A DNA stretch of 32,043 bases from JBCCRH01 sp039208045 (GTDB lineage Bacteria; Bacteroidota; Bacteroidia; Chitinophagales; Saprospiraceae), in contig JBCCRH010000011.1 of NCBI GenBank assembly GCA_039208045.1, positions 1-32,043 on the forward strand, written 5' to 3'. The notes under the pieces were generated by a model. The model was not told the origin of the DNA. It worked only from the letters and a program-made list of their open reading frames with translations, and searched no databases. The translations under genes were made by a program, and so were the position numbers. Shown in pieces: positions 14,384 through 22,089 of this stretch. How positions within the stretch are numbered: the first letter of the stretch is position 1; every line of letters starts with the position of its first letter.

Positions 14384-15412
14384 TTACGTCAAGAATGGAT
14401 AATCTTCTTGTACGTAGTTATCCGTATACAACTCGGAAGGATCAGGGAATGGAGAAGCTTCCGCAAATTTCATGGCTTCCGCAATTTCCTCTTTGATGGC
14501 GATTTTGATCGCTGCGATCTCATCTTCGGTTGCGATGTTGTTGTCTAAGATATTGGCTTCCGTGATTTTTACGGGGTCGCGATCCTTGTAGCTTTGTACC
14601 TCTTCTTTGGTGCGGTACTTCGCTGGGTCAGATACGGAGTGGCCTTTGTAGCGGTAGGTGCGAATTTCTAAGAAGTACGGGCCATTGCCTGCGCGGATGT
14701 GCTCGGCGGCTTTGGCTACGGCTTCGTGTACGGTCTCGGGGCGCATGCCATCTACAGCTACGCTTGGCATATCGAAGGATAAGCCTAACTTGGAGAGATC
14801 AGTGACATTACTGGTACGCTCTACGGAAGTTCCCATGGCATAGCCATTGTTTTCTACGATGTAGAGGACTGGTAGTTTCCAAGTCATTGCCATATTGAAC
14901 GACTCGTATAAAGCACCTTGGCGCGCTGCGCCATCTCCAAACATGGTCACACATAGATTATCCGTGCCCTTATATTTTTCCGCGAAAGCGATGCCGGTAC
15001 CAATAGGAATCTGGGCACCTACGATACCATTTCCGCCAAAGTAGCGGTGTTCTTTTGAGAAGAAGTGCATGGAGCCACCCTTTCCTTTGACCACACCAGT
15101 AGCTTTACCGAATAGCTCTGCCATGCACGCCTTGGGATCCAGCCCTCTGCCGATCGCTGTACCATGCTGACGATACGCGGTTACGATAGCATCCTCTGGA
15201 CGGATAGCTGACTCGATTCCGGCAGCTACCGCTTCTTGTCCTATATATACATGGCAAAAGCCTCTCACTTTTTGTTGGCCGTAAGCCATTAACGCCCGCT
15301 CTTCAAATCGTCTGATCCGCAACATCATTTCATACCAGTTTAGGTATGTCTCTTTGCTAAATGCAGGTTTTCTTGCTCGCTTTCTGCTTGTTGTTTTCTT
15401 TTTTTCTACCAC
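14384..15412 (-). CDS. pdhA: Pyruvate dehydrogenase E1 component, alpha subunit
   Basis: The alpha subunit of the heterotetrameric E1 enzyme, with a beta partner, decarboxylates pyruvate using thiamine diphosphate and passes the acetyl group to E2 lipoate. Of 342 residues, GDGAARQGALYESFNMA (from residue 159) through VENNGYAMG (Asn188/Asn189) is the ThDP/Mg signature. RGFCHVYIGQEAVAAG (50-65) and TAYRQHGTAIGRG are typical of E1-alpha. TYRYKGHSVSDPAKYRTKEEV holds the phosphorylation-loop-like region. A 17-residue basic N-terminal tail (MVEKKKTTSRKRARK) precedes the core. No E1-beta gene is adjacent, as is common in Bacteroidota. Confidence 0.95.
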   Translation of the reverse strand: MVEKKKTTSRKRARKPAFSKETYLNWYEMMLRIRRFEERALMAYGQQKVRGFCHVYIGQEAVAAGIESAIRPEDAIVTAYRQHGTAIGRGLDPKACMAELFGKATGVVKGKGGSMHFFSKEHRYFGGNGIVGAQIPIGTGIAFAEKYKGTDNLCVTMFGDGAARQGALYESFNMAMTWKLPVLYIVENNGYAMGTSVERTSNVTDLSKLGLSFDMPSVAVDGMRPETVHEAVAKAAEHIRAGNGPYFLEIRTYRYKGHSVSDPAKYRTKEEVQSYKDRDPVKITEANILDNNIATEDEIAAIKIAIKEEIAEAMKFAEASPFPDPSELYTDNYVQEDYPFLT

Positions 15413-15450
15413 AATTCTGGTTTGTTTTTAATATGACGTTTTTACGATCC

Positions 15451-15458
15451 CAAAGATA
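15451..15458 (-). promoter_or_regulatory. -7 box of the pdhA promoter
   Basis: On the minus strand TATCTTTG fits the TAnnTTTG consensus exactly, about 39 bp before the pdhA start codon. No convincing TTTG -33 element was found at the expected distance. Confidence 0.4.
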
Positions 15459-15494
15459 ACGATTTCTCAGGAATCTATATTAAAACAAGCCTCA

Positions 15495-15527
15495 TTTGCG
15501 CTTGTTTGCGAAGAAGTCTTAAGTTTG
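15495..15527 (+). promoter_or_regulatory. Bacteroidota-type promoter for recF
   Basis: TTTG (15495-15498), 21 bases, then TAAGTTTG (15520-15527): an exact match to the consensus with acceptable spacing. The box ends 17 bp before the TTG start proposed for recF, which leaves a very short leader and supports that start. Confidence 0.6.
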
Positions 15528-15544
15528 CGTGTAACAATTAAGCA

Positions 15545-16651
15545 TTGCCTTTGCAACTCCAGTCTTTTAAGCTAACCAATTTTAAGAACTACGACTTTCA
15601 ATCCATTGACTGTTCGCCTACGCTCAATTGTTTTGTAGGCAATAATGGCATGGGCAAGACCAATCTTTTAGATGCCATCTACTACCTGTGCATGGGTAAG
15701 AGCCATTTCAATGCTATTGATGGACAAATTGTACGGCATGGAGAAGGCTTTTTTCGGCTAGAAGGCCATTTTAAGCTCGATCAAAAAAAGGAGCAGATCG
15801 TTGTAAAAGTTATTCCTAGAAAGAAAAAAGAGGTAGAGCGAAACGGCATTGCCTACAAAAAGCTGGCAGAGCATGTGGGTCTGATTCCAGTAGTAATGAT
15901 TGCGCCAGATGATACCCGCCTGGTCACCGAAGGAAGCGAAGCTCGAAGAAAACTGCTCGACAATACCCTCTCTCAACTCCATCCTCGCTACCTGGCTGAG
16001 CTGATACGCTACAATAAACTCCTCAAACAGCGCAATGCCCTTTTGAAGCGATTTGGAGAAGAAAGACGCTTCGACACCACCCTTTTACAGACTTATGACA
16101 ACCAAATGGCGCCTGCGGCATCTTACATAGTAAATCAACGAGCGGAATTTTTGAACGATTTTATACCAGCGCTGGAACATTATTACCAAGAAATATCTAA
16201 TCGGCAGGAGTCGGTAGGTTGCCAGTACAAGACGAACTTGTTAGAAACGGAGTTTTTACCATTGATGGCGGCTAATTTGGAGCGCGACCGGATTTTGCAG
16301 CGCACCTGTGCAGGACCACATCGAGACGACCTTTTATTTGAGCTGGAAGGCCGACTACTAAAGCGTTTCGCTTCACAGGGGCAGCTCAAAAGTTTCGTGC
16401 TGGCCCTAAAATTGGCGCAGTACGATGTGTTAAAACGACAAAAAAATAGAAAACCTATCCTACTACTCGACGATATTTTTGATAAATTAGATGCACTAAG
16501 AGTAACCCAGCTCTTGAATTTGTTATTGGCTTCAGACTTCGGACAGATCTTTCTTACTGATACACACAAGGATAGAGTACAAGCTATCGTACAAAAATTT
16601 GAAACTACTTATCGTTTATACACTATCAGCAATGGTAGTGCTCAACTTTAA
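15545..16651 (+). CDS. recF: DNA replication and repair protein RecF
   Basis: RecF is an SMC-like ATPase that loads RecA at single-strand gaps with RecO and RecR. The 368-residue protein keeps the Walker A GNNGMGKTNLLDAIY (32-46), the ABC-type signature region SQGQLKSFVLALKLAQ and the Walker B/D-loop LLLDDIFDKLD. The start is not ATG: an in-frame TAA at 15539-15541 closes the frame upstream, and the first in-frame ATG lies inside the Walker A motif. TTG at 15545 or 15551 must therefore be used, giving an N-terminus (PLQLQSFKLTNFKNY) in register with other RecF proteins. It forms an operon with the DUF721 gene 13 bp downstream. Confidence 0.93.
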   Translation: MPLQLQSFKLTNFKNYDFQSIDCSPTLNCFVGNNGMGKTNLLDAIYYLCMGKSHFNAIDGQIVRHGEGFFRLEGHFKLDQKKEQIVVKVIPRKKKEVERNGIAYKKLAEHVGLIPVVMIAPDDTRLVTEGSEARRKLLDNTLSQLHPRYLAELIRYNKLLKQRNALLKRFGEERRFDTTLLQTYDNQMAPAASYIVNQRAEFLNDFIPALEHYYQEISNRQESVGCQYKTNLLETEFLPLMAANLERDRILQRTCAGPHRDDLLFELEGRLLKRFASQGQLKSFVLALKLAQYDVLKRQKNRKPILLLDDIFDKLDALRVTQLLNLLLASDFGQIFLTDTHKDRVQAIVQKFETTYRLYTISNGSAQL

Positions 16652-16664
16652 TGCCTTAATTATC

Positions 16665-16955
16665 ATGAGTGACACAACAGGAAATAGCTTAAAAGAAGTC
16701 CTTAAGGACATGGTAGAAACTTATCGCCTTAAAAATCGCCTGACCCAAACCAAGGTCAAGGAGCTTTGGGAAAAAAACATGGGCACCCCTATCGCTAGGT
16801 ACACCACAGCCATTAAAATCCGAAAAAATAAGCTGTACGTACAAATCCAATCCGCGAGCCTTCGGCAAGAGCTTTCTTATGGAAAAGATAAGATTAAGCG
16901 CATCTTGAATGAAGAATTGGGGGAAGCTTTGATTGAAGAGGTGATCATTCACTAG
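16665..16955 (+). CDS. DUF721 / DciA-like protein
   Basis: The 96-residue protein from ATG 16665 begins MSDTTGNSLKEVLKDMVETY. A longer frame from 16599 overlaps recF in another frame and is rejected. The KVKELWEKNMGTPIARYTTAI block followed by a short beta region (KNKLYVQIQSASLRQELSY) and KIKRILNEELGEALIEEVII is the DUF721 pattern. DUF721 includes DciA, a loader or partner of the replicative helicase DnaB in bacteria lacking DnaC. Position directly after recF, as in many Bacteroidota, agrees with a replication role. The protein is short compared with proteobacterial DciA, and helicase interaction is inferred. Confidence 0.85.
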   Translation: MSDTTGNSLKEVLKDMVETYRLKNRLTQTKVKELWEKNMGTPIARYTTAIKIRKNKLYVQIQSASLRQELSYGKDKIKRILNEELGEALIEEVIIH

Positions 16956-16999
16956 AAAAAAACGGCGGTGACTTCTTTTTGAAGTACTGCCATTTTTTT
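16956..16999. terminator. Strong bidirectional terminator
   Basis: A GGCGGT stem (16964-16969) pairs with ACTGCC (16986-16991, one G-U), then ACTTC pairs with GAAGT around a TTTTT loop. The hairpin is flanked by an A-run and a T-run. It serves the converging DUF721 and subtilase genes. Confidence 0.85.
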
Positions 17000-17011
17000 A
17001 GTTAGTATAGC

Positions 17012-18694
17012 TTATGGAAAGGCTACTTTTTCTTTAGCTGGTTTTGGAATATATTTCTTCATATGCTTTGCCTGGCGTTTCCCCTTCACACCTGCTGCAA
17101 TCTGAGCAGCTTTATAGGCATTCAACGTACCGCCACTTGTACACAAGTCAGCAAAATTCACCAGAGTGTCTGTACCAGGTAGATATACCATATCATTCTC
17201 TTTGACTACAGCAGACTCAATTATATCCTTAATCTGCTTGGCAGATAATTCTGGGAAATACGAGCGGAGCACTGCTGCTACCCCACTCACTACCGGCGCG
17301 GCCATACTGGTACCTTGCAAAAACTTGTATTTATTGCCGGGGGCAGTTGCATAAATCTCTTCACCAGGAGCAAATACATCTACGATCTCCGAGCTATAGT
17401 TGGAAAAACCAGCCACCATGTCTTTTCCATATTTTGGGCCAATCGCGCCGACTTCTATCCAGGTCTTTACTGCTGAAGGCTTAAACCAGCCTTGATCGTC
17501 AAAGCGATCATTGGGATAGTTGTTGCCAAATTCATTTTTCTTGGCATCGTTCCCTGCTGCGTGCACAATCACTACATCATTATCTACTGCGTATTTCATC
17601 GCTTTATCCACGACATCCTTGTAAGGACTTGCGCCTTTACCAAAGCTCATATTGATCACACTTGCTCCATTATCCACTGCATAATAGATCGCATTGGCGA
17701 TATCCTTGTCGCGCTCATCGCCATGAGGCGGTAGCATCCGCACGCCCATAATGCGTACATTGTCGGCCACACCATCCATGCCAATCCCATTTTTGCGCTG
17801 GGCGCCAATAATGCCAGCGACATGCGTGCCATGCAATGGATCGTTGCCAATAATATCACTATTCCCATAGAAGCGCTCATTGGGGTCTTCATAGTTATCC
17901 CCTACAATATCGCGAGGATCATACTCTGGATTGTAATAGTAATTATAATCCACATAGGCACTTTCAGCCATCTGCGAAATGCCCTCTAGAGATTCTGCGT
18001 ACGTATTCCCTTGACCAATCAAATCCAGCATAATACTTGCTGCTTGAACCAGCATTTGATCTTTACTACCTCGCTGAATTTTTACAATATCTTTTTCGGT
18101 CACTTCTTCCGGTTCTTTACCGATCGCTTCATGCAGGGCTTGCAAAAATTTATTGATGTTGCCATACAGCTCCATATCGGGCAGCGCAGCTGCTCTTTTC
18201 TCCTCCATCAAGGTATCCCATTCTTTGTATTGATCGTATTCTTCTTGCTCTTCTTTCGATAAATCTGCTCGGTCTCTATCTTTATACTTATCGCGATAAA
18301 TAACGTACAGACGAGTCATTTCCAGGTTATCCGCTTCCACATTTGTTCCATCTGGATTTCCAATAAAGTTCCAACCATGAATATCATCGATGTAGCCATT
18401 TTTGTCATCGTCGATACCATTATCTGGAATCTCTCCCTGATTGACCCACATTACTTCTTTCAAATCTTCGTGTTCGAAATCAACTCCACTGTCCAGTACG
18501 GCTACGATGGTCACCTGTGGTGTTCTGTCTTTTAATAATTCTCGGTACATCCGCTCCACGCTAATGCCGGGCACGCCATTCACAGCTGGGTCGAGGTTAA
18601 ACCAATTCTTAGGAGTTTCGTCGGGAGCTTGCTGGGCAAACACAGCGCCAGCCAAAAGCAGACCGATTAAAGTCAAACAAAATTTACTATTCAT
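17012..18694 (-). CDS. S8 family (subtilisin-like) serine peptidase with large insert
   Basis: The ATG at 18694 is chosen because it opens a signal peptide (NSKFCLTLIGLLLAGAVFA, then QQ); the longer frame to 18736 adds an unlikely leader. The 560-residue protein has an intact catalytic triad: Asp68 in VAVLDSGVDFEHEDL, His288 in HGTHVAGIIG, Ser463 in QGTSMAAPVVSG, plus the oxyanion Asn in HAAGND. DKNGYIDDIHGWNF resembles a calcium-binding loop. A charged stretch of about 150 residues (roughly 120-275, rich in E, D, K and Y) separates Asp from His. No sorting domain is visible at the C-terminus (KKYIPKPAKEKVAFP), so it is probably periplasmic, unlike the second subtilase in the window. Confidence 0.9.
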   Translation of the reverse strand: MNSKFCLTLIGLLLAGAVFAQQAPDETPKNWFNLDPAVNGVPGISVERMYRELLKDRTPQVTIVAVLDSGVDFEHEDLKEVMWVNQGEIPDNGIDDDKNGYIDDIHGWNFIGNPDGTNVEADNLEMTRLYVIYRDKYKDRDRADLSKEEQEEYDQYKEWDTLMEEKRAAALPDMELYGNINKFLQALHEAIGKEPEEVTEKDIVKIQRGSKDQMLVQAASIMLDLIGQGNTYAESLEGISQMAESAYVDYNYYYNPEYDPRDIVGDNYEDPNERFYGNSDIIGNDPLHGTHVAGIIGAQRKNGIGMDGVADNVRIMGVRMLPPHGDERDKDIANAIYYAVDNGASVINMSFGKGASPYKDVVDKAMKYAVDNDVVIVHAAGNDAKKNEFGNNYPNDRFDDQGWFKPSAVKTWIEVGAIGPKYGKDMVAGFSNYSSEIVDVFAPGEEIYATAPGNKYKFLQGTSMAAPVVSGVAAVLRSYFPELSAKQIKDIIESAVVKENDMVYLPGTDTLVNFADLCTSGGTLNAYKAAQIAAGVKGKRQAKHMKKYIPKPAKEKVAFP

Positions 18695-18774
18695 AGTACT
18701 AAGGATTTGAGAACAAAAAATAGAAGCTATTAGCATTGTACAAAAGAACGAGCTTTTTTTTATAAAAGTTGCCT

Positions 18775-18782
18775 TACTTTTG
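18775..18782 (+). promoter_or_regulatory. -7 box upstream of the DUF6089 barrel gene
   Basis: TACTTTTG matches TAnnTTTG exactly and ends 16 bp before the ATG. The upstream element is only a T-rich run, so the promoter call is moderate. Confidence 0.45.
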
Positions 18783-18798
18783 CAATTGAATAATCATA

Positions 18799-19671
18799 AT
18801 GAAGATGAAGAATATCTTATTAGCTATAGCAATTTTAATAGGTTTTGGTTTACACGCTCAGCATTTTGAGGTGGGCCTAATGGCAGGCGCTTCCAATTAT
18901 ATGGGTGATTTATCCAACAATTCCAATACCGTTTACCTCAGTGAAACCGGTGCTACCGGCGGTCTTTTTGCGCGCTACAACTTCAATGATTGGGTCGCCT
19001 TGCGGCTAAATGGCCAATACGGCTGGATATCAGGTGAAGACGCCAATTCCAGTGAAGAGGTGGTACGCCTTCGCAATTTGAGCTTTCGCTCTAATATTTA
19101 CGAGGCAGCACTGATAGGAGAATTCAATATTTTGGGTTATCAGCCCTACAATAATGAGCGCATGTTTTCGCCCTATGTTTTTGCAGGTATTGCACTAGCT
19201 TGGTTTAACCCCCGAGCAGAATACCAAGGTGAAACCTATGATCTTCAGCCATTGGGCACAGAAGGGCAAGGTATACCAGGTCGAGAGGCGGCCTATGGCA
19301 CTTCTACTTTTGCCATTCCTCTTGGGTTGGGCTTTAAGTATTCCATTAATGATACTTGGAATCTTGGTTTTGAAGTAGGGGCCCGCCGGGCTTTTACAGA
19401 TTACCTAGATGATGTGAGTACTACCTATGTAGCTTTCGATGAGTTGCTTGCCGCAAATGGTGAATTGGCTGCTGCCTTAGGCAATCGTACCGGAGAGCTG
19501 GAAAATATCGATGTGCCTACTCAGGTGCCAACCGGAACGCGCCGGGGAGACAACAGCAGTGCCGATTGGTACTTTTTTGCAGGCTTTACGCTATCCATTA
19601 ATTTTATTGATAATGGCTTGGTGGGCAGCCGCTGGCGCCGGCGTAGCAATAGTGGGTGTGAAACAGACTAG
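18799..19671 (+). CDS. DUF6089-family outer-membrane beta-barrel protein
   Basis: The 290-residue protein has a signal peptide (KMKNILLAIAILIGFGLHA, then Q). It opens with HFEVGLMAGASNYMGDLSNN, the typical DUF6089 start (a first strand followed by NYxGDL). Alternating strands continue: GLFARYNFNDWVALRLNGQYGWISG, SPYVFAGIALAWFNP, IPLGLGFKYSINDTWNLGFEVGARRAFTDYLDDVS, WYFFAGFTLSINFI. These describe a small OmpA/OmpW-like porin barrel. Functions of DUF6089 members are mostly unknown. The C-terminus lacks the usual terminal aromatic residue and ends SNSGCETD. It ends two bases before the converging ABC ATPase gene. Confidence 0.85.
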   Translation: MKMKNILLAIAILIGFGLHAQHFEVGLMAGASNYMGDLSNNSNTVYLSETGATGGLFARYNFNDWVALRLNGQYGWISGEDANSSEEVVRLRNLSFRSNIYEAALIGEFNILGYQPYNNERMFSPYVFAGIALAWFNPRAEYQGETYDLQPLGTEGQGIPGREAAYGTSTFAIPLGLGFKYSINDTWNLGFEVGARRAFTDYLDDVSTTYVAFDELLAANGELAAALGNRTGELENIDVPTQVPTGTRRGDNSSADWYFFAGFTLSINFIDNGLVGSRWRRRSNSGCETD

Positions 19672-19673
19672 CA

Positions 19674-20477
19674 CTACCCCATCTCCGCTACACTAATCAT
19701 CTTATCCTCTACCTCATGTACCAGTTCTACAAAGTGAGGCAAGCGCTTGATCTCGCGGGTGCGCGGGTAGGGTAAGTCTACGTGAATGTGCTCGACAAAG
19801 CGAGAGGGGGCTGCTTTCATAATGAAAATATCATCTCCTAAATAAACCGCTTCAGAAATGTCATGCGTGACAAAGATGATCGTTGGATGAAACTTCATCC
19901 AGATATTGGCGAGTAAATCTTGCATTTGCAAGCGTGTGTTGATGTCTAAAGCACCAAAAGGCTCATCCATCAATAGCACATCAGGATTGGCGATTAAGCT
20001 TCGTGCGATGGCTACGCGCTGCAATTGGCCACCAGACAAGGTAGGATACTGTGCAAATTTGTGCTCGTGCCCGCTTAGCCCCACCATTTCGATCATCTCC
20101 ATTGCTTTTTCTCGCCGTTCCTTGAGCGGAATGCCTCGGTATTGCAGCGCTAGAGCTACATTATCAAGCACGGTCATCCAAGGTAAAGAAGAATACTGCT
20201 GGAACACCATACTGACGCGGGAGCTGTCATCTACGGGTTTCCCGTGGATCAAGACGTTGCCCTCAGTAGGTTGTTGAAGGCCGGCAATGTAGCGGAGTAT
20301 CGTCGATTTCCCACAGCCTGACATGCCCAATATCACCACAAATTGCCCCTGATTGGGCTTATCCTCTACTAAGAAGCGGGCATTTTGGATGATCCAATTC
20401 TCGCCGCCGTCATAGCTCTGGCCAATGCCTTCTAATTCTATAATATTGTTCTTATCTGTATCTGGAAAAATGCTCAT
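19674..20477 (-). CDS. ABC transporter ATP-binding protein, NitT/TauT type
   Basis: The 267-residue ATPase carries every ABC motif: Walker A GMSGCGKS (51-58), Q-loop VFQQYSSLPWMTV near 91-103, signature LSGGQLQRVAIARSL (147-161), Walker B VLLMDEPFGALD (167-178) and the switch His in VTHDISEAVYLGD. The PW after the Q-loop and the EPFGALD spacing match the nitrate/sulfonate/taurine importer subfamily. With the permease gene upstream on the same strand it would power uptake of a small organic or inorganic anion, but the substrate cannot be named without the binding protein, which is not in the window. The palindromic element at 20489-20651 lies just before its ATG. Confidence 0.92.
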   Translation of the reverse strand: MSIFPDTDKNNIIELEGIGQSYDGGENWIIQNARFLVEDKPNQGQFVVILGMSGCGKSTILRYIAGLQQPTEGNVLIHGKPVDDSSRVSMVFQQYSSLPWMTVLDNVALALQYRGIPLKERREKAMEMIEMVGLSGHEHKFAQYPTLSGGQLQRVAIARSLIANPDVLLMDEPFGALDINTRLQMQDLLANIWMKFHPTIIFVTHDISEAVYLGDDIFIMKAAPSRFVEHIHVDLPYPRTREIKRLPHFVELVHEVEDKMISVAEMG

Positions 20478-20488
20478 GATTTAAGTAT

Positions 20489-20651
20489 TAGACTTGTTTC
20501 ACCAGCCACTAAATGGCTGCAAGCGGCAAGATTTCATCCTGCACTACGTTAAAAAGCCTCGCCGATGCTTGGGCATCGCCTACATTTTTTGCCTTGTTCA
20601 GAATAAAATTTGCTACGCTTTCGCTCATTCGTGACTGGCGGAACAAGTCTA
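20489..20651. repeat. 163-bp palindromic intergenic repeat, copy A
   Basis: The ends TAGACTTGTT and AACAAGTCTA are perfect inverted repeats, and similarity continues inwards (TTTCACCAGCCAC against GTGACTGGCGGAA). The centre is a CGATGC-ttgg-GCATCG hairpin at 20563-20578, close to the element midpoint. The middle 55 bp (20543-20597) is 47/55 identical to copy B by hand alignment. The right end contains the TAG stop codon of the ABC permease (20649-20651). A direct ATT on both sides (20487-20489, 20651-20653) may be a small target duplication or chance. It would be transcribed within the ABC operon. Confidence 0.8.
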
Positions 20652-21764
20652 TTCAGCAGAGGCACTTTGCACTCTGAATTCCCCGTAAAGCACCAATAAT
20701 AGGCCTGCAACTGTAGTCACTACCATCAGTTGATTTATAATACTTGCTAATGCGGGAACTACCGCAATTAGTAATAAACCTAAAGCTACAGAACCCAAAA
20801 TTGCCAGTACTCCATACTCCACTTCTTTGATCCCTGGAATAGCTGTCTTGTAGTACTTGTGTGGAAATAGCCGCCGATCGATGTATACAAAAATACGGTC
20901 TTGCAAAAAGCCAATCAAAATGATGATGATGAGTATGGCAAAGACCTTTTCAATTTGTCCCTGTCGAGCTTTTATATAAATGAGTGACCCTATACCACCC
21001 TGCCGGTTCAATAGCTCTGCAATAATAATATACGTCCAAGAAATAGCAGTAAGCACTCGAATATCATCCATTAATTTGGCCATCACAGAAGGAATGTAAA
21101 CGGTACGAATGGTCTGCCAAGCTTTTGCACCAAGCGTAAAAACTGTCTTGAGGTAAACGCCCTGTACCTCATCAATACGCTGCACCACTACCGGTAGTAA
21201 GTATACAATAATACCAAAAGCCAGAAAAGCAATCTTCATTTGATCTTCAATGCCAAACCAAATGATAAAAAGTCCCGTAAGTGCTGTGAGCGGCAGATAG
21301 CGAAGCGCATCTACCTGTTTGCTAAACAAGCCCCTAAAGAGTGGAAGTAGCCCAATCAAAAAGCCAATTGGTATAGAGATAATAACTGCCCAAAAGTAGC
21401 CTTGGAGGTTGAGCCAAATTGACCGAAAGGTATTACTTACCAGTGCATCTTCTCGCCATAAAGTCGGGTAAGAGCCGACCACCCGATGCGGCGGTGGCAA
21501 CAGTGGGTAAACCTTTTCAAACTCTGTAGCATTCGCCAATTTAATCGAATCCGCTCGGATGAGTGAATCTACATTCACCTGAATTTCCGCACTATCTTGA
21601 TTGATCTGAGAGGGTAAGACCGGATCAAAATCCACTACTGGTTTCTGGTCAGAGAACAATTCCGCTAAGGCCCACCAAACTAGAACAAATAGCACCAAGC
21701 CAATGATCCCCAACAAGATATTTTGTTGCTTACTAAGTGTCCCGCGAAGTTGAAATAATGACAT
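20649..21764 (-). CDS. ABC transporter permease, NitT/TauT type, with extra C-terminal membrane hairpin
   Basis: The 371-residue inner-membrane protein belongs to the BPD_transp_1 fold. TM1 lies at about 15-36. A periplasmic stretch of about 70 residues (38-105) contains SLIRADSIKLANATEFEKV. The core permease domain spans about 110-300, with the EAA-like cytoplasmic loop at 210-258 (LGAKAWQTIRTVYIPSVM, AELLNRQGGIGSLI). Two further hydrophobic segments at about 317-337 and 346-362 follow the core; most NitT/TauT permeases (near 260 residues) stop before these. The stop codon is the first triplet of repeat copy A, so the native C-terminus may have been altered. It is cotranscribed with the ATPase. 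Confidence 0.88.
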   Translation of the reverse strand: MSLFQLRGTLSKQQNILLGIIGLVLFVLVWWALAELFSDQKPVVDFDPVLPSQINQDSAEIQVNVDSLIRADSIKLANATEFEKVYPLLPPPHRVVGSYPTLWREDALVSNTFRSIWLNLQGYFWAVIISIPIGFLIGLLPLFRGLFSKQVDALRYLPLTALTGLFIIWFGIEDQMKIAFLAFGIIVYLLPVVVQRIDEVQGVYLKTVFTLGAKAWQTIRTVYIPSVMAKLMDDIRVLTAISWTYIIIAELLNRQGGIGSLIYIKARQGQIEKVFAILIIIILIGFLQDRIFVYIDRRLFPHKYYKTAIPGIKEVEYGVLAILGSVALGLLLIAVVPALASIINQLMVVTTVAGLLLVLYGEFRVQSASAE

Positions 21765-22089
21765 AAAACTTTAGCTTTGTGATCGAAAATTAGGCTTTTA
21801 AGCCGAAAATGCCGCATTTTTCTAACCATTTTTAGTTTGAATACATCGAAATGAAAGCTGTCTCGGAACACGTTTTATTTGGTGGCGGCTGCCTGAACAG
21901 GCACTGTTTGACGGAGGAGTTTGCCTGTTCTAGCCTTTTTGCTTCGTTTTTTGGCGATGAAAAAATGAAGAGCCCCGCCGGCTTGAGGCGAAAACTAAGC
22001 TCAATTCCACTAGACTCCGCTACAAAGCAAAAATTAAAGGCAAGAAAGGATTTGGATTTGATGCAATTGAAGCGAATCATTTTCTACCT
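21765..22089. other. 325-bp divergent intergenic region, hairpins and repeat-like segment
   Basis: The permease-proximal part holds GGCTTTTAAGCC (21793-21804) and AAAATGCCGCATTTT (21806-21820). From 21851 to about 22000 the sequence is richer in G+C, open in reading frames on both strands, and contains AACAGGCA (21896-21903) and its inverted copy TGCCTGTT (21922-21929). No known gene is recognised; the plus frame (ATG 21851) overlaps the methyltransferase start by 13 bp and looks accidental. The segment may be a dispersed repeat. Confidence 0.45.

Noticed and set aside
16183..16569. 128-codon open frame opposite recF
   Set aside because: Complement of the conserved RecF signature and Walker B region; serine/arginine-rich translation typical of shadow frames.
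16599..16664. Upstream start for the DUF721 gene
   Set aside because: It overlaps the recF coding sequence in another frame and adds residues unlike the family; ATG 16665 fits the DUF721 length.
20489..20651. Repeat copy A as an ordinary intergenic terminator
   Set aside because: It is far longer than a terminator, lacks a terminal T-run, and shares its core with a second element located upstream of a gene rather than downstream.
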